A program made the position numbers and the translations under genes. Below the pieces are notes generated by a model. That model worked only from the letters and a program-made list of their open reading frames with translations. It ran no database searches and had not been told where the DNA came from. Shown here piece by piece: positions 28,515 through 38,024 of a DNA stretch of 64,000 nt (position 1 is the first letter of the stretch; the number at the start of each line of letters is the position of its first letter). Origin of the DNA: CADEEN01 sp963751775 (GTDB lineage Bacteria; Pseudomonadota; Gammaproteobacteria; Burkholderiales; Burkholderiaceae_C); assembly GCA_963751775.1 (NCBI GenBank), contig CAVVVW010000008.1, forward strand, positions 310,001 to 374,000, given 5' to 3'.

Positions 28515-29014
28515 ACACGCGCGCACGCAACCCGACCACCGGCGCCGATGCCGCCGAGGTGGACGCACGGCCCACGCCGCTGTCGCTCGGCCCACTGGCC
28601 AACATCGCGGGCTTTCACCTCGCGCGTGCGGCGGTGACCACCTACGACGCGTTCGAACGCTTCATCGGCAAGCCGTTCGACCTGAAGAAGGTCGAGTTCT
28701 CGCTGCTGATGCTGGTGCAGGCCAACAGCGCGATCGCGCCCAAGCGGCTCGCGCGCGCGCTCGCCGTGACGGCGCCGAACCTCACGCTGCTGCTCGACCG
28801 GCTGCAGCAACGCGGCTTGATCAAGCGCGAGCGCAACCCGCTCGACGGACGCTCGCAGCACGTGGTGCTGACCGAGAGGGGCCGCAAACTCGCACGCGAC
28901 GCGGCCGCCGCGGCCGATCCGATGGAACGCGAACTGCAGGAACGATTGAGCCGCGCCGAGCATGCGATGCTGATCGAACTGCTCGACAAGCTCGCAGCCA
29001 GGAACCCGCCTTGA
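28511..29014 (+). CDS. mobR: MarR-family regulator, probable MobR
   Basis: 167 residues with a winged-helix MarR fold: FDLKKVEFSLLMLVQANSAI, recognition helix ALAVTAPNLTLLLDRLQQRG, wing LIKRERNPLDGRSQHVVLTE. It lies 48 bp upstream of mobA in the same orientation. MobR of Comamonas is a MarR-type repressor of mobA that responds to 3-hydroxybenzoate (known), so this is the likely role here. Its ATG overlaps the stop of the acyl-CoA dehydrogenase remnant. Transcription may now come partly from the ferulate operon upstream, which would be unusual wiring (inference). Confidence 0.75.
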   Translation: MNTRARNPTTGADAAEVDARPTPLSLGPLANIAGFHLARAAVTTYDAFERFIGKPFDLKKVEFSLLMLVQANSAIAPKRLARALAVTAPNLTLLLDRLQQRGLIKRERNPLDGRSQHVVLTERGRKLARDAAAAADPMERELQERLSRAEHAMLIELLDKLAARNPP

Positions 29015-29062
29015 AGGGCCGGGCAGTCCCGATCCAGGACCACGACAGACGAGTACACCGCC

Positions 29063-30984
29063 ATGCAATTTCATCTGAACGGCTTCAGGCCGGGGGACCC
29101 CCACATCGCCGAGGCTTCTTCCCAAGCGAGCCCAGCCACGGATGCGGTACCCGCGCAGGTCGACGTGCTGATCGTCGGCTGCGGACCCGCAGGCCTGACC
29201 CTGGCCGCGCAGCTGGCGGCGTTTCCCGACATCCGCACAGCCATCGTCGAGCAGAAGGACGGTCCACTGCAACTGGGGCAGGCCGATGGCATCGCCTGCC
29301 GGACGATGGAGATGTTCGAGGCCTTCAACTTCAGCGAGCGGGTGCTCAAGGAGGCCTGCTGGATCAACGAAGTGACCTTCTGGAAGCCGGACGAGAAGCA
29401 GCCCGAGAAGATCGTGCGCCATGGCCGGGTGCAGGACACGGAAGACGGTCTGTCGGAATTCCCCCATGTGGTGCTCAACCAGGCGCGGGTACACGATTTC
29501 TATCTGGACTTCATGCGCCATTCACCGAGCCGGCTGGAGCCGCACTATGCCCGTCGCGTGCTGGATCTTGCGGTGGACCACGGCTGCCGCGGATTACCCG
29601 GTGACGGTGCGGATGGAGCGAACGGACGCGGCGCATGCGGGGCAGGTGGAAACGGTGATGGCGCGTTATGTCGTCGGTTGCGACGGCGCGCGCAGCGTGG
29701 TGCGCAAGTGCATCGGCCGGCAGCTGGTTGGCGACTCGGCCAACCAGGCCTGGGGCGTGATGGACCTGTTGGCCGTGACCGACTTTCCGGACATCCGCTA
29801 CAAGGTGGCCGTGCAGTCCGCCAACGGCAACCTGCTGGTCATTCCGCGCGAGGGTGACTATCTGGTGCGCCTGTACGTCGAGATGGGCAAGCTGGGCGAA
29901 GAAGAGCGGGTCGCCGACCGCGATATCACGCCAGACAAGCTCATCGCCGCAGCACGGCGCATCCTGCACCCCTACACGCTGGACGTGAAGGAGGTTCCCT
30001 GGTGGTCGGTGTACGAGATCGGGCAGCGCATTTGCGACAAGTACGACGATGTGCCCGCCGAGCAGGTCGGCTCGCGCCTGCCGCGCGTGTTCATTGCCGG
30101 CGACGCCTGCCACACCCACAGCCCCAAGGCCGGCCAGGGCATGAACTTCTCGATGCAGGACACCTTCAACCTGGGCTGGAAACTCGCCGCCGTATTGCGC
30201 AAGCAGTGCGCGCCCGCGTTGCTGCACACCTATTCGGCCGAACGCCAGGTCGTCGCGCAAGAGCTGATCGACTTCGACCGCGAGTGGGCCAAGATGTTCA
30301 GCGATCGCCCCAAGCAGGGCGGCGGCGGCGAGTCCGCAGGCGTGGACCCGAGAGAGTTCCAGAAGTACTTCGAGCAACACGCGCGCTTCACGGCCGGCAT
30401 GGGCACGCACTACCGCCCTGCCGTCATCTGCGCAGAGGCCACGCACCAGCAGCTGGCCACGGGCTTCGTGATCGGTACGCGGTTCCATTCCGCGCCGGTG
30501 GTTCGCATCATGGATGCCAAGCCGGTACAACTGGGTCATGCCGGCAAGGCCGACGGCCGTTGGCGCCTGTATGCCTTTGCCGGCGCGAACGATCACCTGG
30601 ACGCCGGCGTGGGACTGCGTGCGCTGTGCAAGTTCCTGCAGGAGTCCGCGGATTCACCGGTGCGCAAGTACACGCGCACGGACCAGGACATCGACGCGGT
30701 GTTCGACCTGCGCGCCATCTTCCAGCAGGGGCACCGCGAGGTGGCGATCGAATCCATGCCGGCATTGCTGCTGCCGCCCAAGGGGCGCTACGGCTTGCGC
30801 GACTACGGCAAAGGTGTTCTGCCCGGATCTGAAGAACGGCCCGGACATCTTTGACCTGCGAGGCATCGATCGCGGACAGGGTGCCTTGGTCGTGGTGCGC
30901 CCCGACCAGTACGTCGCCCATGTGCTGCCGCTGGGCGCGCATCGGGCCCTGGCCGCCTTCTTTTCCGGCTTCATGCTGGAATGA
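29063..30984 (+). CDS. mobA: 3-hydroxybenzoate 4-monooxygenase (frameshifts near 29580 and 30820)
   Basis: FAD-dependent aromatic hydroxylase of about 640 residues, turning 3-hydroxybenzoate into protocatechuate with NADPH and O2. The start MQFHLNGFRPGDPHIA and the dinucleotide motif VDVLIVGCGPAGLTLAAQLA are seen, with RVFIAGDACHTHSPKAGQGM as the GD motif and a thioredoxin-like C-terminal domain (FCPDLKNGPDIFDLRGIDRG). The sequence follows Comamonas MobA nearly segment by segment as I remember it. Slips near 29580 and 30820 are each followed by the expected sequence. No protocatechuate ring-cleavage genes lie in the window. Confidence 0.9.
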
Positions 30985-30997
30985 CCTTCCAGGCCGC

Positions 30998-31246
30998 TCA
31001 CCGGTAGAAGGCCTCGACCCTGCCCTTCAGCTTGATCAGCAGCGGATGCCCTTTGCGATCCAGCGTCTTGCCCGCGGCCACCTTGACCCAGCCCTCGCTG
31101 ATGCAGTACTCCTCGACGTCGAAACGCTCCTTGTCATTCAGCCGGATCCCGATCGCGTGCTCGAACACGGCGGCGATGTGATGCGGGCTGCTCGGATCCG
31201 TCGATAGCCGGTCCGGCAGAGAGGGCGCTGGCACGGGGTCGTTCAC
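30998..31246 (-). CDS. DUF3297 family protein
   Basis: 82 residues and intact: PDRLSTDPSSPHHIAAVFEH, then CISEGWVKVAAGKTLDRKGH, the family signature. It is a small soluble conserved protein of unknown function in Proteobacteria. It converges with mobA, with only 13 bp between the stops. Confidence 0.88.
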   Translation of the reverse strand: MNDPVPAPSLPDRLSTDPSSPHHIAAVFEHAIGIRLNDKERFDVEEYCISEGWVKVAAGKTLDRKGHPLLIKLKGRVEAFYR

Positions 31247-31403
31247 GGGCGTGTTCCTTCCTGACTGCGCGAATGGTCTTCCAATTTGAAGGATTCTGCC
31301 TGTCCCGACCCGATGCGCGCGTGCGTCACGGGTTGGGCGGCGACAACCCGAGCGGCGGCATTTCGAGTACGCTTATTGCCTGATCGATTCCAGCGACAGC
31401 GCG

Positions 31404-31691
31404 ATGAGTCGCCACCACGCCAATCTGATCCGCTCGATCTTCCACGATCCGCCCAGCGGCAACGTCCATTGGCGCGACGTCGAATCGCTGTTGAGGCATG
31501 TCGGCGCGGCGCTCGAACCCCTCTCGGGGGCCCGGATCCGCATCAAGCTCGATCGCATGGAAGGCGTGCTGCACCGGCCGCACCACAGCAATGTGCTCGA
31601 CGCGAGTTCGCTGCTGCACCTGCGCGGCCTCCTCGCCCGCGGCGGCGTCACGCCCTCGCAATACGAGGCCAAGGGCACCGAGCCCGGCTGA
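31404..31691 (+). CDS. Orphan HicA-like protein
   Basis: 95 residues: SGNVHWRDVESLLRHVGAAL, then GARIRIKLDRMEGVLHRPHH. This is the HicA/YcfA dsRBD-like fold with the catalytic-type His in the 'HRPH' segment. It belongs to the subgroup annotated as HicA toxin but usually found alone. No HicB antitoxin-like gene lies on either side, so a toxin-antitoxin role is doubtful. Start at ATG 31404. It converges with the tryptophanase gene. Confidence 0.75.
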   Translation: MSRHHANLIRSIFHDPPSGNVHWRDVESLLRHVGAALEPLSGARIRIKLDRMEGVLHRPHHSNVLDASSLLHLRGLLARGGVTPSQYEAKGTEPG

Positions 31692-31704
31692 GGCAAGCGC
31701 GCCC

Positions 31705-33075
31705 TCAAACCCACTCGCACTCGCAACTGAAGTGGCGTAGATACTTGGGCTGCTTGACGATGCGCACGCCGCGGATGCTGGCGGCGTGCGCCTTCGCGTC
31801 GGCGATGACCTCGGCCGCGTAATCGAAGTGCGACTGCGTGTACATGCGCCGCGGGAAGGCCAGGCGCACCAGCTCCATGCTGTGGAAGGTCTCCTGGCCG
31901 TCGTCCAGGCGCTTGCCGAACATCACCGAGCCGATCTCCACGCCGCGGATGCCGCCTTCCAGGTACAGCGCATTGCACAGCGCCCAGCCCGGGTAATGCG
32001 CCAGCGGCATGCCGGGCAGCACGGTCTTGGCATCGATGTAGACGGCGTGGCCGCCGGTCGGCCGCACGAAGCCGATGCCCGCCGCGTCGAGCCGCTCGCC
32101 CAGGTATTCGGCGGTGCGCAGCCGGTAGCGCAGGTAGTCTTCGTCCATGCCTTCCTGCAGCCCCACGGCCATCGCTTCCAGGTCGCGCCCGGCCAGGCCG
32201 CCGTAGGTCGGGAAGCCCTCGGTCAGGATCTCCAGGTTGCGCACGGCGTCCATCCATTCGTCGCTGCGCAGCACGATGAAGCCGCCGATGTTGACCATGC
32301 CGTCCTTCTTCGCGCTCATGGTCGCGCCGGCGGCATACGAGAACATCTCCTGCGCGATGGCCTTGATCGGCGTGTTCTCGTAGCCCGGCTCGCGCATCTT
32401 GATGAACATCGCGTTCTCGCAGAAGCGGCACACGTCCATGATCAGCGGCTTGCCGTGGCGCTCGAGCAGGGCTGCGTAGGCGCGGATGTTGGCCATGCTC
32501 ACCGGCTGCCCGCCGCCGGTGTTGTTGGTCACCGTGAGCATGCCGAACGGGATGCGTTCGCCCTGGCTCTGCAGCAGCGCCTCGGCGCGCGCCAGGTCGA
32601 TGTTGCCCTTGAACGGGTACACCAGGGCCGGCTGCAGGCCCTCGGCGATGACCAGGTCGACCGCTTCCACGCCCAGCACTTCGAGGTTGGCACGCGTGGT
32701 GTCGAAGTGGCAGTTGTTGGGCACCAGCTGGCCGGCCTTGCACACCGCGCTGAACAGCACCCGCTCGGCCGCGCGGCCCTGGTGCGTGGGCACGAAGTGC
32801 TGCATGCCGGTGATCTCGCGCACCACCGCCTGCAGGCGAAAGAAGCTGCGCGCGCCGGCGTAGCTCTCGTCGCCCTCCATGATCGCGCCCCATTGGCGCG
32901 ACGACATCGCACCGGTGCCCGAATCGGTGAGCCAGTCGATCAGCACGTCTTCGGCGCGCAGCTTGAAGACGTTCAGGTGCGCCGCCGCCAGCAGCCGCTC
33001 GCGCTCGGCGCGGCTGGTCATGCGGATCGGCTCGACGCTCTTGATGCGGAACGGTTCGATCAGTGTTCTGGGCAT
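31705..33075 (-). CDS. tnaA: Tryptophanase-type beta-eliminating lyase
   Basis: 456 residues and intact, a PLP enzyme of the tryptophanase/tyrosine phenol-lyase family. EPFRIKSVEPIRMTSRAERE and DWLTDSGTGAMSSRQWGA are at the N-terminus; the Schiff-base Lys is in MSAKKDGMVNIGG; TYGGLAGRDLEAMAVGL is conserved. At positions that separate the two activities it reads FDTT and VEIGS, as in tryptophanase, rather than FTTT and MERG of tyrosine phenol-lyase. It would split tryptophan to indole, pyruvate and ammonia. Start at ATG 33075. No tnaC-like leader or tnaB permease is nearby. Confidence 0.85.
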   Translation of the reverse strand: MPRTLIEPFRIKSVEPIRMTSRAERERLLAAAHLNVFKLRAEDVLIDWLTDSGTGAMSSRQWGAIMEGDESYAGARSFFRLQAVVREITGMQHFVPTHQGRAAERVLFSAVCKAGQLVPNNCHFDTTRANLEVLGVEAVDLVIAEGLQPALVYPFKGNIDLARAEALLQSQGERIPFGMLTVTNNTGGGQPVSMANIRAYAALLERHGKPLIMDVCRFCENAMFIKMREPGYENTPIKAIAQEMFSYAAGATMSAKKDGMVNIGGFIVLRSDEWMDAVRNLEILTEGFPTYGGLAGRDLEAMAVGLQEGMDEDYLRYRLRTAEYLGERLDAAGIGFVRPTGGHAVYIDAKTVLPGMPLAHYPGWALCNALYLEGGIRGVEIGSVMFGKRLDDGQETFHSMELVRLAFPRRMYTQSHFDYAAEVIADAKAHAASIRGVRIVKQPKYLRHFSCECEWV

Positions 33076-33227
33076 GGTGCTGGTCCGGTCCTCGGTGGGG
33101 CGACCAAGGTAGCACCGCCGGCACGATCGTGGTGTCGGTTGCCGGCAACGCGCGCTGCGGTGGCGCGGTGGCGCGGCCGCCCGCGTCGGCATCCCTGCCG
33201 GCGGCGGTACGCGCCCAGCGGGCCGGA

Positions 33228-33413
33228 TCAGTTCAACAGGGTCAGCAGCACCAGCGCCAATGCCAGCCCCTGAAACACCACCCGCATCGTCATCCACTGC
33301 TCGCTGGTGCGGTGCGCGGCCACGCCGTCACGGGTCATCGCCGTGAGGCCCATGACGAGCGACCCGACAACGCCCAGCAGGGCGGCGATCATCAACAAGG
33401 CCATGATGTTCAT
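33228..33413 (-). CDS. HIG1-domain-like two-helix membrane protein
   Basis: 61 residues with two membrane helices (IMALLMIAALLGVVGSLVMG and VVFQGLALALVLLTLLN). They are joined by a polar loop (TAMTRDGVAAHRTSEQWMTM) that has the HIG1/'twin transmembrane' pattern seen in respiratory-chain accessory proteins. The second of two consecutive ATGs (33413) is preferred: AAGGAG lies 5 bases upstream of it but only 2 from the first. A possible role in cytochrome oxidase assembly is inferred from the family. Confidence 0.75.
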   Translation of the reverse strand: MNIMALLMIAALLGVVGSLVMGLTAMTRDGVAAHRTSEQWMTMRVVFQGLALALVLLTLLN

Positions 33414-33597
33414 CATCTCTCCTTGACGTCGCCGGTGGCGCGGGCGGGCCGATATCGGTCCGGCCGGCCTTCGGCGCGGTGGATCCCCAGCCTCCCTCGC
33501 TTCCAAGCTACTCCACGAGGCCCCGGGCACATTGATCTGGCGCAATGCGCGCGCCCACGCAGCGGGTCGCATAGAGTCGACCCTGCACCGACACCCC

Positions 33598-35023
33598 ATG
33601 CCGACCATGCCCGACAGCCCCATCCGCCACCGGCTCGAGACCGCGCTGGCCGCGCAGCGCCACGCCTACCTCGCCGACCCGGTACCCAGCCTCGCGCAGC
33701 GCCGGCAGGACCTGCGCACCCTGCGCCGCTTCGTGACCGAGCAGCGCCAGGCCTTGTGCGACGCGATCAGCGCCGACTACGGCCACCGCTCGCCGCACGA
33801 GACCCTGCTCGCCGAGATCGTCCCCGTCATCGGCGGCATCGACCACGCCTTGGCCCACCTGCGCCGCTGGGCGCGGCCGCAACGGCGCCCGATCGACCAC
33901 CTGACCTTCGGCCTGGCCAGCAACCGCGTGATACCGCAGCCGCTGGGCGTGGTCGGCGTCATCGTGCCGTGGAACTTCCCGCTCAACCTGAGCCTGCTGC
34001 CGCTGACCTATATCTTCGCCGCCGGCAACCGCGCGCTGGTCAAGATGAGCGAGAACTCGCGCCACCTGGCGCAACTGCTGATCGAGAAGATGCCGGCCTA
34101 CTTCCCGGCCGAGAAGCTGCAGTTCTTCGACGAGACCGGCGGCGTCGGCATCGAGTTCTCGCAGCTGCCCCTCGACCACCTGCTGTTCACCGGCTCGGGC
34201 GCCACCGGCCGCGCGGTGATGGCCGCCGCGGCGGCGAACCTGTGCCCGGTCACGCTGGAGCTCGGCGGCAAGGCGCCGGCCATCGTCTGCGACGACTTCC
34301 CGCTCGCCACCGCGGCCGAGCGCATCCTGCATGTCAAGTGCCTGAATGCCGGCCAGATCTGCACCAGCGTCGACCACGCCTGGCTGCCGCGCTCGCGCAT
34401 CGGCGAGTTCGTCGAACTGGCGCGCCGGATCGTGCCGGCGCGCTACGCCAGCCTGGCATCGCCGGACTACACCGCCATCATCGACGCGCGTGCCTTCGAG
34501 CGCCTGCTGCAACTGCTCGCCGATGCGCGCGAGCGCGGCGCGACGGTGATCCCGCTGCTGCCCGGCCCGCCGTTCGACCGCGAAACGCGCAAGATCGCGC
34601 CGCACATCGTGCTCGACGCAGCCGCCCGATTGCCTGCTGATGCGCCACGAGATCTTCGGCCCGATCCTGCCGCTGATCGGCTACGACGATCTGAACCAAG
34701 TGGTGGCTGGCATCAACGCCGGGCCGCGGCCGCTGGCGCTGTACCCGTTCAGCCGCGACGCGGGCACGCTGCAGATGCTGCTCGAGCGCGTGATGTCGGG
34801 CGGCGTCACCATCAACGACGCGCTGTGGCATGTCGGCCAGCACGACCTGCCCTTCGGCGGCGTCGGCGCCTCGGGCATGGGCCACTACCACGGCCGCGAG
34901 GGCTTCGAGACGTTCTCCAAGCTGCGCCCGGTGTTCCACCAGGCGCGCTGGTCGAGCCTGAAGTTCCTCGCGCCACCCTATGGCCGGTTCGCCGATCGCG
35001 TGCTGGCCTGGTTGACACGCTGA
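33598..35023 (+). CDS. calB: Coniferyl aldehyde dehydrogenase (frameshift near 34625)
   Basis: NAD(P)-dependent aldehyde dehydrogenase of about 475 residues. Seen are PLGVVGVIVPWNFPLNLSLL (cofactor groove), FTGSGATGRAVM, catalytic Glu LELGGKAPAIV and catalytic Cys LNAGQICTSVDHAW. After a slip near 34625, CLLMRHEIFGPILPLIGYDD and INDALWHVGQHDLPFGGVGA follow. This subgroup contains coniferyl aldehyde dehydrogenases that yield ferulate. That fits the feruloyl-CoA synthase operon 12 kb away, although no direct link is shown. It converges with the kinase gene ending at 35047. Confidence 0.83.
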
Positions 35024-35046
35024 GCGCCTTCCCCGCCGATGGTGTC

Positions 35047-36535
35047 TCAGCTCTCGATGGCGGCAAATGCCACCCGCAATACATGAACCAAATGTCTTCC
35101 CAAGCAACCGCCGCGGATCCGGCTTTGCCGGTCCGCCAGCGGTGCCCCCTCGAGGGGGAGCGGCGAAGCCGCTTCGGGGGTGGTCAATTTCAGCGCCGGC
35201 CAATCCACGGTCACGGCCAGGCCACCGAGTTCGCTCGAACGGCCGACACCAACCTTGGCCTGGTGCGCGGCCGCGATGCGCCGCACGATCGACCAGCCCA
35301 GGCCGCTGCCGCTCTGGCCGCTGCCGATGACGCGAAAGAAGCGCTCGCCCAGGCGCGCCAGGTCGGCCTCGGCCAGGCCGGGGCCGCTGTCCTCCACGCT
35401 CAGGCGCACGCCACCGCCGTGGCGCGCCACCGCGACGCGAATCCGCGCCCCCGGCGGGCTGTAGCGGATCGCGTTGTCGACCAGGTTGCGCGCCAGCACG
35501 GCGAGCAAGGTGGCGTCGCCTTGCACCGGGCAGGGTCGGCGGCATCGAGCTCGATCGTCTGTTGCAGCGCCAGCGCCCGTGGCGCCGCTTCGGCCACCTC
35601 GCGCCGGGTCAGCGCGCTGAGGTCGACGCGGCCGGTCGGCGCAGCGGCGCCCTCCTCCAGCCTCGAGAGCGTCAGCAACTGCTCGACCAGCCGCGTGGCG
35701 CGGTCGCAGCCGGCCAGCGTGGCCTCGAGCGCATGGCGGCGCAGCGCGTCGTCGGCCTCGGCCATCGCCACCTGCGCCTGGGTGCGAATCGCCGCGATGG
35801 GAGTGCGCAGTTCGTGCGCGGCGTCGGCAGTGAAGCGGCGTTCGGCGTCCATCAACCCGGCGATGCGCCCGAACAGCGCGTTCAGCGAGTCGAGCATCGG
35901 CATCATCTCGGCCGGCGCACCGGCAACGACCACCGGGTGCAACGCCTGCGGCTGGCGCTCGGCCAGCGTGCGCGCGAGCCGGCGCAACGGCGCCACGCCG
36001 CTGCGCACCGCCCACCAGGCCGCCAGCGCCAGCAGCGGCAGCGCCGCGAGCATCGGCCACAAGCGTGCCGCGCAGCACCGCCCACAGGATCGCAGCGCGC
36101 GAGTCGGTCTGCTCGCCGACGTAGACCTGCACGTTGCGCTTGGCGCCCTGCGTGGCGAACACGCGCCACGTCAGGCCGTCGATCGTCAGCGTGCGAAAGC
36201 CGGCCTTGAAATGCTCGCCGTCGGCGACCATCGGCGCGGCCGGCGCGTTGGCCGAGCGCAGCGCGAGCCGGCCTTTGTGGAAGACCTGGAACGCCACCTT
36301 GGGCGCGTAGTGGTGCAGCGAGGGCGTGTCCACGGCCGTCGTCGTCGTCCTCGATCTCGTGCACCTGCTGCACCACCAGCAGCGCCGCGGCCTGCGCGAG
36401 GTGGCCGTCGAGCAACTCGTCGAGTTCGCGCCGCACGTCGAACCAGGTGACCACCGCGGTGACCAGCCAGACACCCGCCACCATGCCGAGCACCAGCAGC
36501 AGCAGCCGGCCTTGCAGCGACGCGGGCGCCTTCAT
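35047..36535 (-). CDS. QseC-like sensor histidine kinase with repeat-encoded tail (frameshifts)
   Basis: Inner-membrane kinase of about 495 residues. TM1 is GRLLLLVLGMVAGVWLVTAV; the periplasmic domain (FQVFHKGRLALRSANAPAAP) and TM2 (LPLLALAAWWAVRSGVAPLR) follow. The H-box is FTADAAHELRTPIAAIRTQA, the N-box NLVDNAIRYSPPGARIRVAV and the G-box GSGLGWSIVRRIAAAHQAKV. The normal end is near AVTVDWP (35190-35215). Instead of stopping there, the frame runs through a REP-like element (TTPEAASPLPLEGAPL) to 35047. Breaks occur near 36335, 36070 and 35535. It overlaps the QseB-like gene (ATGA). It is the likely regulator of the SHP/DHC/cytochrome b genes just upstream. Confidence 0.82.
35119..35179. repeat. 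REP-like palindromic element
   Basis: Three palindromes in a row: CCGGC-TTT-GCCGG near 35119-35131, CCCCCTCGAGGGGG near 35145-35158 and GCGGC-GAA-GCCGC near 35160-35172. This is the common Burkholderiales intergenic repeat type. It lies within the 3' end of the QseC-like gene and supplies about the last 25-45 codons. Confidence 0.75.
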
Positions 36536-37223
36536 CGTGCGCGGCCTTGTCGGGCATGCCCGGCCGATCCCGCGGCACCAGGTAGCCGACGCCGCGCACG
36601 GTCTGGATCAGCGCGCTGCCGAGCTTGCGCCGCAGGTGGTGGATATGCACCTCGACGGCATTGCTGTCGACCTCCTGGCCCCAGCTGTACAGATGCTGCT
36701 CGAGTTGCTCGCGCGACAGCACCCGGCCGGCGTTGAGCATCAGCGCGTGCAGCAGATCGAACTCGCGCGTGGCCAGCGCCACGTTGTTGCCGGCCTGCAG
36801 GACCGACCGCGCCGCCGGATCGAGCACCACGCCCTGCGCCGTCAGCGTCTCCTGCGGCTGGCCATGGGCACGGCGCACCAGCGCGCGCAGGCGCGCCGCC
36901 AGTTCGTTCAGGTCGACGGGCTTGATGACGTAATCGTCGGCACCGAGATCGAGGCCGCGAATGCGCTCGGGCACCGCGTCACGCGCGGTCAGCACCAGCA
37001 CCGGCAGCGTGATGCCGGCGCGACGCACGGCCGCCAGCACGTCCATGCCGTCCATCAGCGGCAGGCCGAGGTCGAGCACCGCCGCGGCATAGGGCTGGCC
37101 GCGCAGTTCGCGCTCGGCGGCCCGGCCATCGCGCACCCAGTCGACGACGAATCCGAGCTGCCGCAGGCCGGCGCGCAGGCCGTCACCGAGCAACGGGTCG
37201 TCTTCGGCGAGCAGGATGCGCAT
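36532..37223 (-). CDS. QseB/PmrA-like response regulator (slip near its end)
   Basis: OmpR-family regulator of about 230 residues: MRILLAEDDPLLGDGLRAGL, acceptor Asp in AVLDLGLPLMDGMD, GADDYVIKPVDLNELAARL (Lys), effector REFDLLHALMLNAGRVLSRE, VEVHIHHLRRKLGSALIQTV and GVGYLVPRD. The in-frame sequence runs past the kinase ATG. A stop one frame over (TGA 36532-36534) overlaps that ATG and is the expected end, so a single-base slip near 36545 is likely. It is cotranscribed with the SHP-DHC-cytochrome b genes or sits immediately downstream of them (46 bp). Confidence 0.87.
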
Positions 37224-37268
37224 CGGCTGGATTGTGTTTCACGGCGCGGCAGGCCCAGGCCGCAGCGG

Positions 37269-38024
37269 TCAATCGTCGTTGCGGGCCTGGCGGTCGTTGG
37301 TGCCTTGGCCTGCGCCTGCGTCGCGACGGCTTCGCGGCCGCCGGCACGTCGGTGCGCCCTGCCACTGCAGCCACCAGAAGCCGAGCACCGCGGCGAGCAT
37401 CAGCGCCGCGACGCTGCGCCAGGCGCTGCGCACGCCGTCCTGCGGCCGCACGGCCTTGCGCCCGTCGATCATCGCGCCGACCAGGTTCTCTCGGTGCAGC
37501 CAACTCGACAGCACGACGGCGGCAACATGTACGCCGACAAGGAACAACATCAGGTTGGCACTTCCCTCGTGCAAGTCCGCCAGCCATTCACCACCGACAT
37601 CGTTGAACGCCGCCCAGCCCGATGCCGCGACCGCCAGCGTCAACCCGAGCAGGGCGACGATGGCCAGCGCCCCGGCCGGGTTGTGCCCGGCGTGGTGTTC
37701 GGGCCGGCCGCGCAGCAGCGCGACCAGGTAGCGCCGCACGGCGGCCGGGCCGCGCACGAAACTGGCAAAGCGCGCATGGCGCGTGCCGATCAGGCCCCAG
37801 ACGATGCGAAACGCGACCAGCGCGGCCATCGTGTAGCCCAGCGTCACGTGCAGCAGGCGCCAGCGCTCGCTCTCGGCGCTGAGGTAGGCGCCGGCAAAGC
37901 TGGCCACCATCAACCAGTGGAAGACGCGCACCGGCGCGTCCCACACCAGCACCTTGCGCTTGGCCGCTGCGCCGTCGGGCGCCGCGGCCGGCAGCTCAGC
38001 GTGGGATGTGAACGTTTCGTTCAT
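37269..38024 (-). CDS. Cytochrome b561-type membrane subunit of the SHP/DHC cluster
   Basis: 251 residues with four or five membrane segments and several haem-ligand histidines: VRVFHWLMVASFAGAYLSAE, RLLHVTLGYTMAALVAFRIV, DLHEGSANLMLFLVGVHVAA. It is a di-haem cytochrome b of the Ni/Fe-hydrogenase/b561 type. The start overlaps the 3' end of the diheme cytochrome c gene by 29 bp. The last 25 residues are low-complexity and Arg-rich, possibly after a slip near 37345. Its probable role is to pass electrons between the quinone pool and the periplasmic cytochromes encoded with it (known gene set SHP-DHC-cyt b; direction uncertain). Confidence 0.85.
   Translation of the reverse strand: MNETFTSHAELPAAAPDGAAAKRKVLVWDAPVRVFHWLMVASFAGAYLSAESERWRLLHVTLGYTMAALVAFRIVWGLIGTRHARFASFVRGPAAVRRYLVALLRGRPEHHAGHNPAGALAIVALLGLTLAVAASGWAAFNDVGGEWLADLHEGSANLMLFLVGVHVAAVVLSSWLHRENLVGAMIDGRKAVRPQDGVRSAWRSVAALMLAAVLGFWWLQWQGAPTCRRPRSRRDAGAGQGTNDRQARNDD

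Noticed and set aside
31404..31691. Functional HicAB toxin-antitoxin pair
   Set aside because: No HicB-like gene lies on either side; only the HicA-like ORF exists.
31705..33075. Tyrosine phenol-lyase
   Set aside because: The diagnostic Thr and Arg positions are Asp and Ile as in tryptophanase.
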